A stretch of 64,000 bases of DNA from the NCBI RefSeq assembly GCF_022878925.1, contig NZ_CP084626.1, positions 1,674,001 through 1,738,000 on the forward strand. The letters run 5' to 3'. This stretch comes from Caballeronia sp. TF1N1. GTDB lineage: Bacteria > Pseudomonadota > Gammaproteobacteria > Burkholderiales > Burkholderiaceae. How positions within the stretch are numbered: position 1 is the first letter of the stretch; each line of letters opens with the position of its first letter. Below, one piece after another: positions 16,887 through 25,870 of the stretch. The position numbers and the translations under genes were made by a program. The notes below the pieces were generated by a model. The model searched no databases. It saw only the letters and a program-made list of their open reading frames with translations, and was not told the origin of the DNA.

Positions 16887-18314
16887 ATGCAGATGCAAAC
16901 TAAAAATCGCGATATGTTCGCCCGCTCGGCACGTTGTCTCGACGTGTTCCTGATCATCGCAGGCGGGGTGATTGCGCACTTCATGCGCTTCTCCTCGCTC
17001 GATTTCAGCGATGTCGAAAAGTTGCTGATCGCGTTCAATTGCGTGCTCGCCCTCTTGCTGTTTCCGGCGTTCGGCGTGTACGAAGCCTGGCGCGGCAAGC
17101 CGTTGCCGGTGATGCTCGCACGCGTGACGCTCGCCTGGGTCGCGGTGGCGGCGGCGGCGCTTTTGCTGGCGTTCACGCTGCATCGGATGGATCTGGTCTC
17201 GCGTCTGTGGTTCGCTTATTCCACGCTGATTTCCGGCGCGTTGATCGTCGTCGCGAAGTGCGCGGTCTATCTGAGCCTTAGAGCCATGCGTGGCCGCGGC
17301 TTCAACCAGCGCACCGTGGCTATCGTCGGCGCGCAGGGTTTCGCGCGCACCTTGCTCGCGCACCTCAGCAGCACGCCCGAACAGGGTTTTACGCCGGTCT
17401 GCCTGCTCGATACGACCGGCGACGAGGAATTGCACGCGAGCGGCGTAGGCAGCACGCTGGGCGCTTCCATGCGCATGCCGGTGCTCAACGACTTCGACGA
17501 ACTCGTCGAGAAAGTGCGCCGCGAAGAGATCAACGAAGTGTGGCTCGCGCTGCCGCTTTCGCAAGAGCACACCATCTACCGCTTCGTTCACGCGCTGCGC
17601 CATGACTTCGTGAATCTGCGTTTGATTCCAGACACCCGCAGCATCTCGCTCTTCAATCATTCGATGACGGATGTCGCCGGGCTCGCCACCATCAACCTGA
17701 CGACCTCGCCGGTCAGCACGCTGCAAATGTGGCCGAAGATGCTGTTCGACCGCCTGTTCGCGGCCGCCGCACTCTTGGCGCTGTCGCCGCTCATGATCGG
17801 CATATCGATCGCGGTGAAGGCTACCTCGAAGGGACCGGTTTTCTTCACGCAGAACCGCAAGGGCGCTGACGGACGGCCGTTCCGCATCTACAAGTTCCGT
17901 TCGATGGCCGTGCACAAGGAAACGAGCGGCCATGTGACCCAGGCAACGCGCAACGACCCGCGTGTGACGAAGATCGGTGCATTCCTGCGCCGCACGAGTC
18001 TGGACGAGCTGCCGCAGTTCCTGAACGTACTGTTCGGACATATGTCGGTGGTGGGCCCGCGCCCGCACGCGCTCGAACACGACGACTTGTACAAGGATCT
18101 CGTCTACGGTTATATGTTCCGTTACCGCATCAAGCCGGGCATTACGGGTTGGGCGCAGGTGAACGGCTATCGTGGCGCGACCGAAAAAGTCGAGAAGATG
18201 CAGAGCCGCGTGAAGTTCGACCTGTTCTATATCCACAACTGGTCGTTCTGGTTCGACATCAAGATCGTCGCGATGACCATGTTCAAGGGCTTTATCGGAC
18301 GTAACGCGTTCTGA
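16887..18314 (+). CDS. Undecaprenyl-phosphate glucose phosphotransferase (WcaJ-like)
   Basis: A 475-residue polyisoprenyl-phosphate hexose-1-phosphate transferase that starts exopolysaccharide repeat units by putting glucose-1-phosphate on undecaprenyl phosphate. Layout: four to five N-terminal membrane segments (residues 15-135), a Rossmann-like domain (TVAIVGAQGFARTLL), then the catalytic bacterial sugar transferase domain with one more hydrophobic helix (FDRLFAAAALLALSPLM), GPVFFTQNRKG, FRIYKFRSM, RRTSLDELPQFLNVL and MSVVGPRPHA. The C-terminal GYRGATEKVEKMQSRVKFDL is typical of WcaJ. No other polysaccharide genes are adjacent. Confidence 0.92.
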   Translation: MQMQTKNRDMFARSARCLDVFLIIAGGVIAHFMRFSSLDFSDVEKLLIAFNCVLALLLFPAFGVYEAWRGKPLPVMLARVTLAWVAVAAAALLLAFTLHRMDLVSRLWFAYSTLISGALIVVAKCAVYLSLRAMRGRGFNQRTVAIVGAQGFARTLLAHLSSTPEQGFTPVCLLDTTGDEELHASGVGSTLGASMRMPVLNDFDELVEKVRREEINEVWLALPLSQEHTIYRFVHALRHDFVNLRLIPDTRSISLFNHSMTDVAGLATINLTTSPVSTLQMWPKMLFDRLFAAAALLALSPLMIGISIAVKATSKGPVFFTQNRKGADGRPFRIYKFRSMAVHKETSGHVTQATRNDPRVTKIGAFLRRTSLDELPQFLNVLFGHMSVVGPRPHALEHDDLYKDLVYGYMFRYRIKPGITGWAQVNGYRGATEKVEKMQSRVKFDLFYIHNWSFWFDIKIVAMTMFKGFIGRNAF

Positions 18315-18332
18315 TTTTGCCTTTGGATAAAT

Positions 18333-18360
18333 ATGGCCCGGACATTCCGGGCCATTTTTG
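18333..18360 (+). terminator. Terminator after the glucose phosphotransferase gene
   Basis: A perfect 10-bp stem (ATGGCCCGGA with its complement) around a 3-base loop, followed by TTTTT. It separates this gene from the convergent rpiA. Confidence 0.9.
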
Positions 18361-18388
18361 TTTGAGCGCGCCGGCTTGGAGCGGTTTT

Positions 18389-19081
18389 TTATGCCGCGTA
18401 GTCGATACGTTCGACGCCCTTCTCCGTGCCCAGCAAACACACATTCGCGCCGCGCGCCGCGAACAGTCCGACGGTCACGACGCCCGGCCACGCGTTGATC
18501 CGCGCTTCGAGCGCGCGCGGGTCGGTGATGGAAAGCCCTTTCACGTCGATGATCTCGTTGCCGTTGTCCGTGATGAAGGGTGAACCGTCCAGCGTCACGC
18601 GCACGATCGGCACGCCCCCGAGCGTCACGAGCTTGCGGCCGATAGCCGTGCGCGCCATCGGCACGACTTCGACGGGCAGCGCGAACTTGCCCATCACGTC
18701 GACGCGCTTGCTTGCATCGGCGATGCACACGAACACGTCCGACACCGACGCGACGATTTTCTCGCGGGTGAGCGCGCCGCCGCCGCCCTTGATCATCGCG
18801 CCGCTGCCGTCGATTTCATCGGCGCCGTCCACGTACACGGGCAAGCTTTCGATTTCGTTGAGATCGAACACCTTGAAGCCATGCGCTTCGAGGCGCGCCG
18901 TGGTCGCGAGCGAACTCGATACCGCGCCGCGATAACGCGCTTTCGACTTTGCGAGCGCATCGATGAAGCAATTGGCGGTCGACCCCGTGCCAACGCCGAT
19001 GATGCAGCCTTCGGGCGCCTGCGCGTCGACATAATCGGCGGCGGCCTGGCCGACCAGTTGCTTGAGTTCGTCCTGAGTCAT
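18389..19081 (-). CDS. rpiA: Ribose-5-phosphate isomerase A
   Basis: A 230-residue RpiA interconverting ribose-5-phosphate and ribulose-5-phosphate in the pentose phosphate pathway. Motifs: [17 protein letters not shown] (phosphate loop), [27 protein letters not shown] with catalytic Asp and Glu, [13 protein letters not shown] and [10 protein letters not shown]. The frame is open 80 codons upstream but [18 protein letters not shown] is the family start. Confidence 0.96.
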   Translation of the reverse strand: MTQDELKQLVGQAAADYVDAQAPEGCIIGVGTGSTANCFIDALAKSKARYRGAVSSSLATTARLEAHGFKVFDLNEIESLPVYVDGADEIDGSGAMIKGGGGALTREKIVASVSDVFVCIADASKRVDVMGKFALPVEVVPMARTAIGRKLVTLGGVPIVRVTLDGSPFITDNGNEIIDVKGLSITDPRALEARINAWPGVVTVGLFAARGANVCLLGTEKGVERIDYAA

Positions 19082-19137
19082 GATGGTGTTGCTGCTTTCG
19101 AGGTGAGAATTCGAGTCCAAGGGAGCATCTTGCTCCG

Positions 19138-19533
19138 CTAAGCGAACGCGTGCAGGAAACCGAGCGGATCGTGCGTGCGCGCCACCGAAGCGATGAACGC
19201 GAAGACGACGATGGCGAGCACGCCGAAGATTGCCCGCGAGGTTTTGGTGCGGCCGCGTTTGAGCGCAAACGTCCCGAGCACGATATAGACGACGAGGCCC
19301 GCGATCTTCGCTGCGAGCCATGCGGCATTCGCGTCGAAGCCGATGATGACGACGAGCGCGATGGCCGAGACGAGCAGCACGGTATCGACGATATGCGGGA
19401 CGATTTTTACCGCGCGCTTTTGCAAGAGACGCGAATCCGCGAGCATCCAGATCCAGCGCAGCAAGAAACCGGCGATGCTCAGTCCCGCGCAGGTCATATG
19501 GAGCGCGCGAAGCGGCAGAAAGTAGTCGCTCAT
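19138..19533 (-). CDS. SirB2 family membrane protein
   Basis: A 131-residue protein with four predicted membrane segments, beginning [17 protein letters not shown] and containing [30 protein letters not shown], the pattern of SirB2 proteins. Members are described as regulators of invasion genes in Salmonella, but the biochemical role is unclear. It starts one base after the amidase stop, so it is in an operon with it. Confidence 0.85.
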   Translation of the reverse strand: MSDYFLPLRALHMTCAGLSIAGFLLRWIWMLADSRLLQKRAVKIVPHIVDTVLLVSAIALVVIIGFDANAAWLAAKIAGLVVYIVLGTFALKRGRTKTSRAIFGVLAIVVFAFIASVARTHDPLGFLHAFA

Positions 19534-19534
19534 G

Positions 19535-20359
19535 TCAGGGCAAATATTTGTCGATGAGCGCGGACGCGATAGCGTCGCTTTCGGCATCCGCGTCGCCCGC
19601 GTAGTCCGACGGGCGAAAGTGCATCTGGAACGCGCCGAAGACGCGGCGCGTTTTTTCGTCGAGGACACCGTCGGTGGCGACATCGTAGCCGTAACGTTTG
19701 AGCTTTTCCTGAAGCGCGCGGACATCCGTGGGCGCCTTCGGCGCACGGCCGGCGAGATGCGCGGCGACCGTGGCATCGTCGGGCCATGCGCCGATGCCCG
19801 CCTGGTAAAGCGTGTGCCACGGAAAAAGCGGACCGGGATCGATCTTGCGTTGCGGTGCGATATCGCTATGGCCGACGACGCGCGTCGGCGGAATGCGATA
19901 GCGCGTGACGATATCGCGCGACAGTTCGATGAGCGCGTCGATCTGCGCGCGCGGATAAGGTTGCCATCCGCGGCCGGACGGCGTGTCAATGGGCCCGAGA
20001 TTCACGTTCTCGATCCCGATGGACGAAGCGTTGAGTTCCGTCGCGCCTTGCCAGTAACTCAGCCCGGCGTGCCACGCGCGCTGGTCTTCCGGCACGAGTT
20101 GATAGACGACCGGCTCGCCTCGTTCGATACGCGGGGCATCGGGGACGACGTAATGCACGCTCACTTGATCGCCGGTCAGGACCGAGAGAGACTTCGCTTC
20201 GTCGATCTCGGTGTAGTGCATGACGAGAAAGCGCACGCGGGAGTCGGCGCCTTTTGCGTGGTACTGAGTGTCGGCGAGGTAGGTGCCGCGGTCGATCATG
20301 GTGGTGGTGCAGGCGGTGAGCGCACAGGCGCAGATCAGGGCGGTCAGGCGGGACAACAT
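19535..20359 (-). CDS. AmiD-like N-acetylmuramoyl-L-alanine amidase lipoprotein
   Basis: A 274-residue zinc amidase that cleaves peptide from muramic acid in peptidoglycan recycling. A lipobox LTAC places the lipidated Cys at residue 17, suggesting outer-membrane anchoring as in AmiD. The amidase_2 domain shows FLVMHYTEIDE, VSVHYVV and VVGHSDIAPQRKIDPG, containing the zinc ligands. A C-terminal peptidoglycan-binding domain follows (VRALQEKLKRYGYDVATDGVLDEKT). Start ATG 20359 is preferred; a GTG at 20365 is possible. It lies just after rlmB. Confidence 0.9.
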   Translation of the reverse strand: MLSRLTALICACALTACTTTMIDRGTYLADTQYHAKGADSRVRFLVMHYTEIDEAKSLSVLTGDQVSVHYVVPDAPRIERGEPVVYQLVPEDQRAWHAGLSYWQGATELNASSIGIENVNLGPIDTPSGRGWQPYPRAQIDALIELSRDIVTRYRIPPTRVVGHSDIAPQRKIDPGPLFPWHTLYQAGIGAWPDDATVAAHLAGRAPKAPTDVRALQEKLKRYGYDVATDGVLDEKTRRVFGAFQMHFRPSDYAGDADAESDAIASALIDKYLP

Positions 20360-20366
20360 TGGCACG

Positions 20367-21110
20367 CTACTTCTTCACACTTCTCTGCCGCACGGCCTCG
20401 AATAAACAAACCCCGCTCGCCACGGACACATTGAGACTTTCCACGGCGCCGGCCATCGGGATATTCATGATCTCGTCGCACGTCTCGCGCGTGAGACGGC
20501 GCATGCCTTCGCCTTCCGCGCCCACCACAATAGCCACCGGGCCGTCCAGCTTCGTTTCAAAGAGACTCGCTGACGCTTCGCCCGCCGTGCCGATCACCCA
20601 CACGCCCGCATCCTTCAATTCGCGCAGCGCGCGCGCCAGATTCGTCACGGTGATGTACGGCACGCTGTCCGCCGCGCCGCTCGCCACCTTCGCCGCCGTT
20701 GCGTTCAGCCCGGCGGAACGGTCGCGCGGCGCGATCACGGCATGCGCGCCCGCCGCATCGGCGACACGCAGACACGCGCCGAGATTATGCGGATCGGTGA
20801 CGCCATCGAGCACCAGCAGAAGCGGCGTGCCGGTCACGCCATCGAGCAATTCGGCCAGATTCTGCGCGAGCGGCAAGTCTTGCCCGCGCGCCACCACGCC
20901 CTGATGCTGAATGGTGCCCGCGAGCCCGAACAAGCGCGATTCCTCGGCTGCGATCAGGCGAACGCCCGCTTCCTTCGCGGTCCGCAGAAAATCCTGCATG
21001 CGCCGGTCCTTGCGCGAAGGGTCGTACAAGACCTCTTCGATCGACGATGCATCCGCACGCAAACGCGCGGTCACTGCGTGAAAACCGTATAGAACCTTGA
21101 GACGTGACAT
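20367..21110 (-). CDS. rlmB: 23S rRNA 2'-O-methyltransferase RlmB (Gm2251)
   Basis: A 247-residue SpoU-type methyltransferase, with an N-terminal RNA-binding domain ([12 protein letters not shown]) and a knotted C-terminal domain. SAM-binding motifs: [34 protein letters not shown] and [19 protein letters not shown]. The start [13 protein letters not shown] is the family start; upstream in-frame residues are non-homologous. It follows rnr, as in many proteobacteria. Confidence 0.95.
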   Translation of the reverse strand: MSRLKVLYGFHAVTARLRADASSIEEVLYDPSRKDRRMQDFLRTAKEAGVRLIAAEESRLFGLAGTIQHQGVVARGQDLPLAQNLAELLDGVTGTPLLLVLDGVTDPHNLGACLRVADAAGAHAVIAPRDRSAGLNATAAKVASGAADSVPYITVTNLARALRELKDAGVWVIGTAGEASASLFETKLDGPVAIVVGAEGEGMRRLTRETCDEIMNIPMAGAVESLNVSVASGVCLFEAVRQRSVKK

Positions 21111-21148
21111 GACTGATCCAAACCTTCGTGAAATCCATAAAAGCATGA

Positions 21149-21179
21149 CGCGGTCCGAAGCTCGTGGCGTCGGACCGCG
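21149..21179 (-). terminator. Possible terminator after rnr
   Basis: A perfect 10-bp stem (CGCGGTCCGA and complement) with an 11-base loop, 30 bases past the rnr stop, followed on the minus strand by a weak T-rich run. rlmB follows 40 bases later, so it may only reduce read-through. Confidence 0.5.
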
Positions 21180-21209
21180 CGATTGCCAGCTAGCGCCCTG
21201 AAGCGCGTC

Positions 21210-23672
21210 TTATCGTTTCTTGCGCGCCGGCCTGCCCTGCGCCGATGACTTCGACGCCACGCCACGCTTTCTGGCCGCGCCACCGCGCGTGGCCGACGCC
21301 ACCGCCGCGCCCTTTTTCGTGCCGCCACGCGTACGCGTGCCGGTGACGTCGTCGTCGAAAGCGCGGATGCGCGGACCGCCCGCATCGCCGCCCGATGCAT
21401 GCTCGGCGCCCGCATTCGCGGACGGACGCGGCGCCGGCGGCTTCACCGGCGTGTCGCGCACGAGACGGAAGTCGATCTTGCGCGCATCGAGATCGACGCG
21501 GCCCACCTGCACGCGCACACGATCCGACATGCGATACCGGATACCCGTGCGTTCGCCGCGCAGTTCGTTCTTGATCTCGTCGTACTGGAAGTAATCCGAG
21601 CCCAGTTCGGTGATATGCACGAGCCCTTCGATGAACAGCGAATCGAGTTGCACGAAGATGCCGAACGACGTCACGCCGTTCACCATGCCGCCGTATTCCT
21701 CGCCGAGCTTGTCGCGCATGAAATAGCACTTGAGCCAGGCTTCGACATCGCGAGAGGCTTCATCGGCGCGACGTTCGTTCGACGAACAATGCAGCCCGAG
21801 TTCTTCCCAAATCGCGACGTTGTTGCGCGAACGGCCGCGCGACTGATCGTCGTTCTTCTGCATCTCGCGCGCGGCTTTCGTGAGGCCGGTGCTAAGCGAT
21901 GTGTCGTGACCCACTTCGGGCAGATACTTCTTGCCCTGCAAAATGGCGTAAATGGCGCGATGCGTGAGCAAGTCGGGATAGCGGCGAATCGGGCTCGTGA
22001 AGTGCGCGTACGCTTCGTAAGCCAACCCGAAGTGACCGATGTTGTCCGGGCTATACACCGCTTGCTGCATGGAGCGCAGCACCATCGACTGGAGCATCTG
22101 CGCGTCGGGCCGGTCGCGAATCTGAGCGATCAGCGCAGCGTAATCGCTTGCGTGAGGCTTCGCGCCGCCCGTGAGCGTGAGACCGACGCCACGCAGGAAC
22201 GTGCGCAGGTTTTCGAGCTTCTCCTCGGTGGGTCCCGCATGCACGCGGTAGAGGCCCGGATGCTTGTTGCGCTTCAAAAAGTCCGCCGCGCAGACGTTGG
22301 CCGCCAGCATGCATTCCTCGATCAGCCGATGCGCGTCGTTACGATGACGCGGCACGATCTGCTCGATCTTGCCCTGCGAGTTGACGACGATATACGTCTC
22401 GGTGGTGTCGAAATCAATTGCGCCGCGCTTCTGACGCGCGGCGTGCAGCGCCTTGTAGACGCCGTAGAGATCCTGCAATTGCGGCAGGATCTCGGCGCGG
22501 CGCGCGGCTTCCGGTCCCTTGGTGTTCGTGAGCACCGCGGCGACTTCGGTGTAGGTGAGACGCGCGGCCGAATGCATCACGCCAGGATAAAACTGATATG
22601 CCTTGATTTCGCCGCGCGCGGTGATGACCATGTCGCACACGAGCACGCAACGGTCGACGTCCGGGTTCAGCGAACACAAGCCGTTCGAGAGCTTTTCCGG
22701 CAGCATCGGGATCACGCGACGCGGAAAATACACCGACGTGCTGCGGTCGAGCGCGTCGACATCGAGTGCTTCGTTCGGGCGCACGTAATGCGACACGTCC
22801 GCAATCGCCACGAGCAGCCGGAAGCCCGAACCGCGGCCCACGGAGATGGGCTCGCAATACACGGCATCGTCGAAGTCGCGGGCGTCTTCGCCGTCGATCG
22901 TGACGAGCGGCACATCGCGCAAGTCCACGCGATGGCGTATGTCCACCGGACGCACTTCGTCGGGCAGCTTCGCGGCGGCGGCAAGCGCGGCATCGCTGAA
23001 TTCGTGCGGCACACCGTACTTGCGCACGGCGATCTCGATCTCCATGCCGGGATCGTCGATATCGCCGATCACCTCGGCCACGCGGCCGAGCGGCTGCGAA
23101 TGACGGCTCGGGAAATCGGTGAGATCGACGGACACCACTTGCCCGACCTTCGCCTTCTTCGGGTTCTGCGTGATGAGAATGTCGTGACCGATGCGCTTGT
23201 CTTCCGGCACGAGAATCAACGCGCCATTCTCGTTGATGAGCCTACCGATGATGCGCTTGTTCGCGCGGTCCGTGACCTCGACGATATGCCCTTCCGGCCG
23301 GCCGCGCCGGTCGAAGCCGACGATGCGCGCAAGCACGCGGTCATTGTGCATGACCTTCTGCATTTCGCCGTTGGGAAGGAAGAGATCGTCCTGGCCGTCG
23401 TCGCGGATCAGGAAGCCGAAGCCATCGCGATGACCTTGCACGCGGCCTGCAACGAAGTTCGAAGGATGCGTGAGCTGGTAGTGACCGCGCTTGTCGAGGC
23501 GGATTTGCCCGTCGCGTTCCATGGCCGCCAGTCGCTTGAAAAATCCTTCGCGCTCCTGGCGCTTGATCGACAATGCCTCGGCGATGTCGTTCGCGGCATG
23601 CGGAGTCTCGCTCGTGCGCAGCACGCCGAGAATCTCTTCGCGGCTGGGAATCGGATACGGATATTTGCTCAA
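21210..23672 (-). CDS. rnr: Ribonuclease R
   Basis: An 820-residue 3'-to-5' exoribonuclease that degrades structured RNA. Layout: N-terminal HTH (about 1-75), cold-shock domains (FVAGRVQGHRDGFGFL and after), the RNB catalytic domain with DGEDARDFDDAVYCE (catalytic aspartates) and HFTSPIRRYPDLLTHR, then an S1 domain (GMVNGVTSFGIFVQLD). The last 80 residues are a Gly/Ala/Lys/Arg-rich tail ending in GRPARKKR, basic and disordered, as in other RNase R proteins but longer. Confidence 0.97.
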   Translation of the reverse strand: MSKYPYPIPSREEILGVLRTSETPHAANDIAEALSIKRQEREGFFKRLAAMERDGQIRLDKRGHYQLTHPSNFVAGRVQGHRDGFGFLIRDDGQDDLFLPNGEMQKVMHNDRVLARIVGFDRRGRPEGHIVEVTDRANKRIIGRLINENGALILVPEDKRIGHDILITQNPKKAKVGQVVSVDLTDFPSRHSQPLGRVAEVIGDIDDPGMEIEIAVRKYGVPHEFSDAALAAAAKLPDEVRPVDIRHRVDLRDVPLVTIDGEDARDFDDAVYCEPISVGRGSGFRLLVAIADVSHYVRPNEALDVDALDRSTSVYFPRRVIPMLPEKLSNGLCSLNPDVDRCVLVCDMVITARGEIKAYQFYPGVMHSAARLTYTEVAAVLTNTKGPEAARRAEILPQLQDLYGVYKALHAARQKRGAIDFDTTETYIVVNSQGKIEQIVPRHRNDAHRLIEECMLAANVCAADFLKRNKHPGLYRVHAGPTEEKLENLRTFLRGVGLTLTGGAKPHASDYAALIAQIRDRPDAQMLQSMVLRSMQQAVYSPDNIGHFGLAYEAYAHFTSPIRRYPDLLTHRAIYAILQGKKYLPEVGHDTSLSTGLTKAAREMQKNDDQSRGRSRNNVAIWEELGLHCSSNERRADEASRDVEAWLKCYFMRDKLGEEYGGMVNGVTSFGIFVQLDSLFIEGLVHITELGSDYFQYDEIKNELRGERTGIRYRMSDRVRVQVGRVDLDARKIDFRLVRDTPVKPPAPRPSANAGAEHASGGDAGGPRIRAFDDDVTGTRTRGGTKKGAAVASATRGGAARKRGVASKSSAQGRPARKKR

Positions 23673-23851
23673 GGGCTTGATCGTCTTTCTTCTCGTTTAG
23701 ATGGACTTTCGCGGAACTTTGCAGCCTTCAATGGCGGGCATCGTTGCGAGTCATTCTAACACCCGTATTCGGGCCCTCATGAGGCTCGCAGGCGCTTGAG
23801 CATGCCGCGGCGAGGATCACGCTCGCGCTGCGAATCGTCGAATGGAAATGC

Positions 23852-23879
23852 TTGACAGACGCAATCCGGTCGATATAAT
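23852..23879 (+). promoter_or_regulatory. Sigma-70 promoter of the first tRNA-Leu
   Basis: A perfect TTGACA (23852-23857) and TATAAT (23874-23879) separated by 16 bases, about 48 bases before the tRNA. Confidence 0.88.
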
Positions 23880-23927
23880 GGCGTTCTTTGCTGCTCACGA
23901 AGCACAAAACGCAGTACACGCACCCTT

Positions 23928-24014
23928 GCCCAGGTGGCGGAATTGGTAGACGCACTAGGTTCAGGTCCTAGCGGTGGCAACACCGTGGAGGTTCGAGTCC
24001 TCTCTTGGGCACCA
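23928..24014 (+). tRNA. tRNA-Leu (CAG), copy 1
   Basis: An 87-base class II tRNA with encoded CCA. Acceptor stem GCCCAGG pairs with CTTGGGC (one G-U pair); anticodon loop TTCAGGT gives CAG; a long variable arm (GGTGGCAACACC) and T-loop GTTCGAGTC are present. Confidence 0.97.
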
Positions 24015-24023
24015 AGATGTTTA

Positions 24024-24050
24024 AAAAAGCCACCTTCGGGTGGCTTTTTC
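24024..24050 (+). terminator. Terminator between the two tRNA-Leu genes
   Basis: Stem AAAAGCCACC and complement around the TTCG tetraloop, followed by TTTTTCTTTTT. It ends the transcript of the first tRNA. Confidence 0.9.
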
Positions 24051-24101
24051 TTTTTATGCGGAAGTCCTGCTTCCGGCGGCGCCCCATAAAAGCGCAGTTG
24101 G

Positions 24102-24129
24102 TTGACACGGCGACCGTTACCGCTAGAAT
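24102..24129 (+). promoter_or_regulatory. Sigma-70 promoter of the second tRNA-Leu
   Basis: TTGACA (24102-24107) and TAGAAT (24124-24129), 16 bases apart, 22 bases before the tRNA. Confidence 0.8.
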
Positions 24130-24151
24130 AGCGGGCTCGCTGTACCCCTTG

Positions 24152-24238
24152 GCCCAGGTGGCGGAATTGGTAGACGCACTAGGTTCAGGTCCTAGCGGTG
24201 GCAACACCGTGGAGGTTCGAGTCCTCTCCTGGGCACCA
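24152..24238 (+). tRNA. tRNA-Leu (CAG), copy 2
   Basis: The same 87-base sequence as copy 1 except one base: the acceptor stem 3' side reads CCTGGGC, giving full pairing where copy 1 has a G-U pair. Anticodon CAG, encoded CCA. Confidence 0.97.
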
Positions 24239-24264
24239 AGGTCTCTTTCAGCGTTTTTGCAAAC

Positions 24265-24294
24265 AACCCCACGAATCAACGCGTGGGGTTTTTT
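24265..24294 (+). terminator. Terminator after the second tRNA-Leu
   Basis: Stem AACCCCACG (24265-24273) with CGTGGGGTT (24282-24290), followed by a T-run. Confidence 0.88.
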
Positions 24295-24362
24295 GTTTCT
24301 GCGCCTTTTCTTTTCAAATCCTATTCAACTTTCTTACGTCGTCTATTCGATCTTCTGTTGAA

Positions 24363-24376
24363 TCGAATCGATTCGA
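24363..24376. promoter_or_regulatory. 14-bp perfect palindrome upstream of the SHS transporter
   Basis: TCGAATCGATTCGA is a perfect palindrome in a run of GAATC/GATTC repeats, 172 bases before the transporter start. The 310-base gap 24239-24548 otherwise holds only the tRNA terminator and no gene. Candidate operator. Confidence 0.4.
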
Positions 24377-24548
24377 ATCATTCGCGCTTACGATCACGAT
24401 TTAATCGCGCTTATTCGTGCCACGCACTTTCTTGACCTCCTGCAGCTAATTAAACACGGGCGTACACTCAGCGTGCCTGCGGCCCTGCCTGTCCGGCCTC
24501 GCCGCTCGCCAGGCAAGCCAATCAATTAATCGAACGGAGACCACGGCA

Positions 24549-25769
24549 ATGAGTTGGACGCGCGAACAACGAAACGTAACGATTGCGGCTTACCTGGGCT
24601 GGACACTCGACGCATTCGACTTCTTTCTGATGGTCTTCATATTGAAGGACATCGCCGCCGAATTTAATACCGGCATTCCCAAGGTGGCCTTTGCCATTAC
24701 GCTTACGCTGGCGGCACGTCCGCTTGGCGCGTTGATCTTCGGGCGGCTTGCGGACAAATTCGGCCGCCGTCCGACATTGATGATCAACATCGCGATTTAT
24801 TCGCTGCTCGAATTGCTCTCGGGTTTATCGCCGAATCTCACGACTTTGCTGATCTTGCGCTTTCTCTTCGGCGTCGCGATGGGTGGCGAATGGGGCGTCG
24901 GCTCCGCGCTAACGATGGAAACCGTGCCGCCTTCCTCGCGCGGCTTCGTCTCGGGCTTGCTGCAGGCGGGATATCCGAGCGGCTACTTGCTCGCGTCGAT
25001 CGTATTCGGCGTGCTTTATCAGTTCGTCGGCTGGCGCGGGATGTTCTTTGTCGGCGTCGCGCCCGCGCTGCTCGTGCTCTATGTGCGCGCGCACGTGCCG
25101 GAATCGCCCGCGTGGCGCGCGCTCGAAAAGCGCAAGCGGCCGGGTCTGCTCGCCACGCTCAAGCAGAACTGGAAGCTCTCGCTTTACGCGATCGTCCTGA
25201 TGACCGCGTTCAACTTTTTCTCGCATGGCACGCAGGATCTGTATCCGACCTTCCTGCGCGAACAGCATCATTTCGACCCGCACACGGTTTCGCTGATTAC
25301 CATCGTGCTCAATATCGGCGCGATTGTCGGCGGACTCTTTTTCGGGTCGCTTTCCGAGAAGATCGGACGGCGCGTGGCGATTTTTATCGCCGCGCTGATC
25401 GCGTTGCCGGTTCTGTATTTATGGGCGTTCTCGACAGGCCCGGTGATGCTCGCTATCGGCGCGTTCCTCATGCAGATTTCCGTGCAGGGCGCGTGGGGCG
25501 TGATTCCAGTGCATCTGAACGAGATTTCGCCGGATGAGATTCGCGCGACGTTTCCGGGGCTCGTTTATCAGCTCGGCAACCTGCTGGCGGCCGTCAATGC
25601 GACGATGCAGGCATCGATTGCCGAGGCCCACGGCAAGGACTACGGCACGGCAATGGCGATCGTTGCGGGAACCGTCGCTGTCGTGATCGCCGCGTTGATC
25701 TTCTTCAGCCGCGAGCGTAGGGGTATCGATATGACGCGCTCGGCGGAGGAAGTGGCGGCGCAAACTTAA
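24549..25769 (+). CDS. MFS transporter, SHS family (sialate/lactate:proton symporter type)
   Basis: A 406-residue, 12-helix major facilitator. The signature GWTLDAFDFFLMVFIL in helix 1, then GRLADKFGRRPTLM after helix 2, GVAMGGEWGVGSALTMETVP (helix 4-5) and QAGYPSGYLLAS fit the SHS family, which includes lactate and sialic acid transporters. The likely cargo is a monocarboxylate, but the substrate is inferred only from family. A GGAGA ribosome site precedes the start. It lies 101 bases before fadE on the same strand. Confidence 0.85.
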   Translation: MSWTREQRNVTIAAYLGWTLDAFDFFLMVFILKDIAAEFNTGIPKVAFAITLTLAARPLGALIFGRLADKFGRRPTLMINIAIYSLLELLSGLSPNLTTLLILRFLFGVAMGGEWGVGSALTMETVPPSSRGFVSGLLQAGYPSGYLLASIVFGVLYQFVGWRGMFFVGVAPALLVLYVRAHVPESPAWRALEKRKRPGLLATLKQNWKLSLYAIVLMTAFNFFSHGTQDLYPTFLREQHHFDPHTVSLITIVLNIGAIVGGLFFGSLSEKIGRRVAIFIAALIALPVLYLWAFSTGPVMLAIGAFLMQISVQGAWGVIPVHLNEISPDEIRATFPGLVYQLGNLLAAVNATMQASIAEAHGKDYGTAMAIVAGTVAVVIAALIFFSRERRGIDMTRSAEEVAAQT

Positions 25770-25870
25770 GCGAGCCATCGGGCGCCACAAGCTATTTTAG
25801 AGGGCGATGCCGACGCATTCGGCACGCCCCGTGCTGCTCCTCCGAACCACCGCCGCTTCGGAGACCCGTG

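Noticed and set aside
23928..24238. An integration hotspot with an att site at the tRNA-Leu genes
   Set aside because: No integrase, no repeated tRNA 3' end beyond the two tRNAs themselves, and normal genes on both sides.
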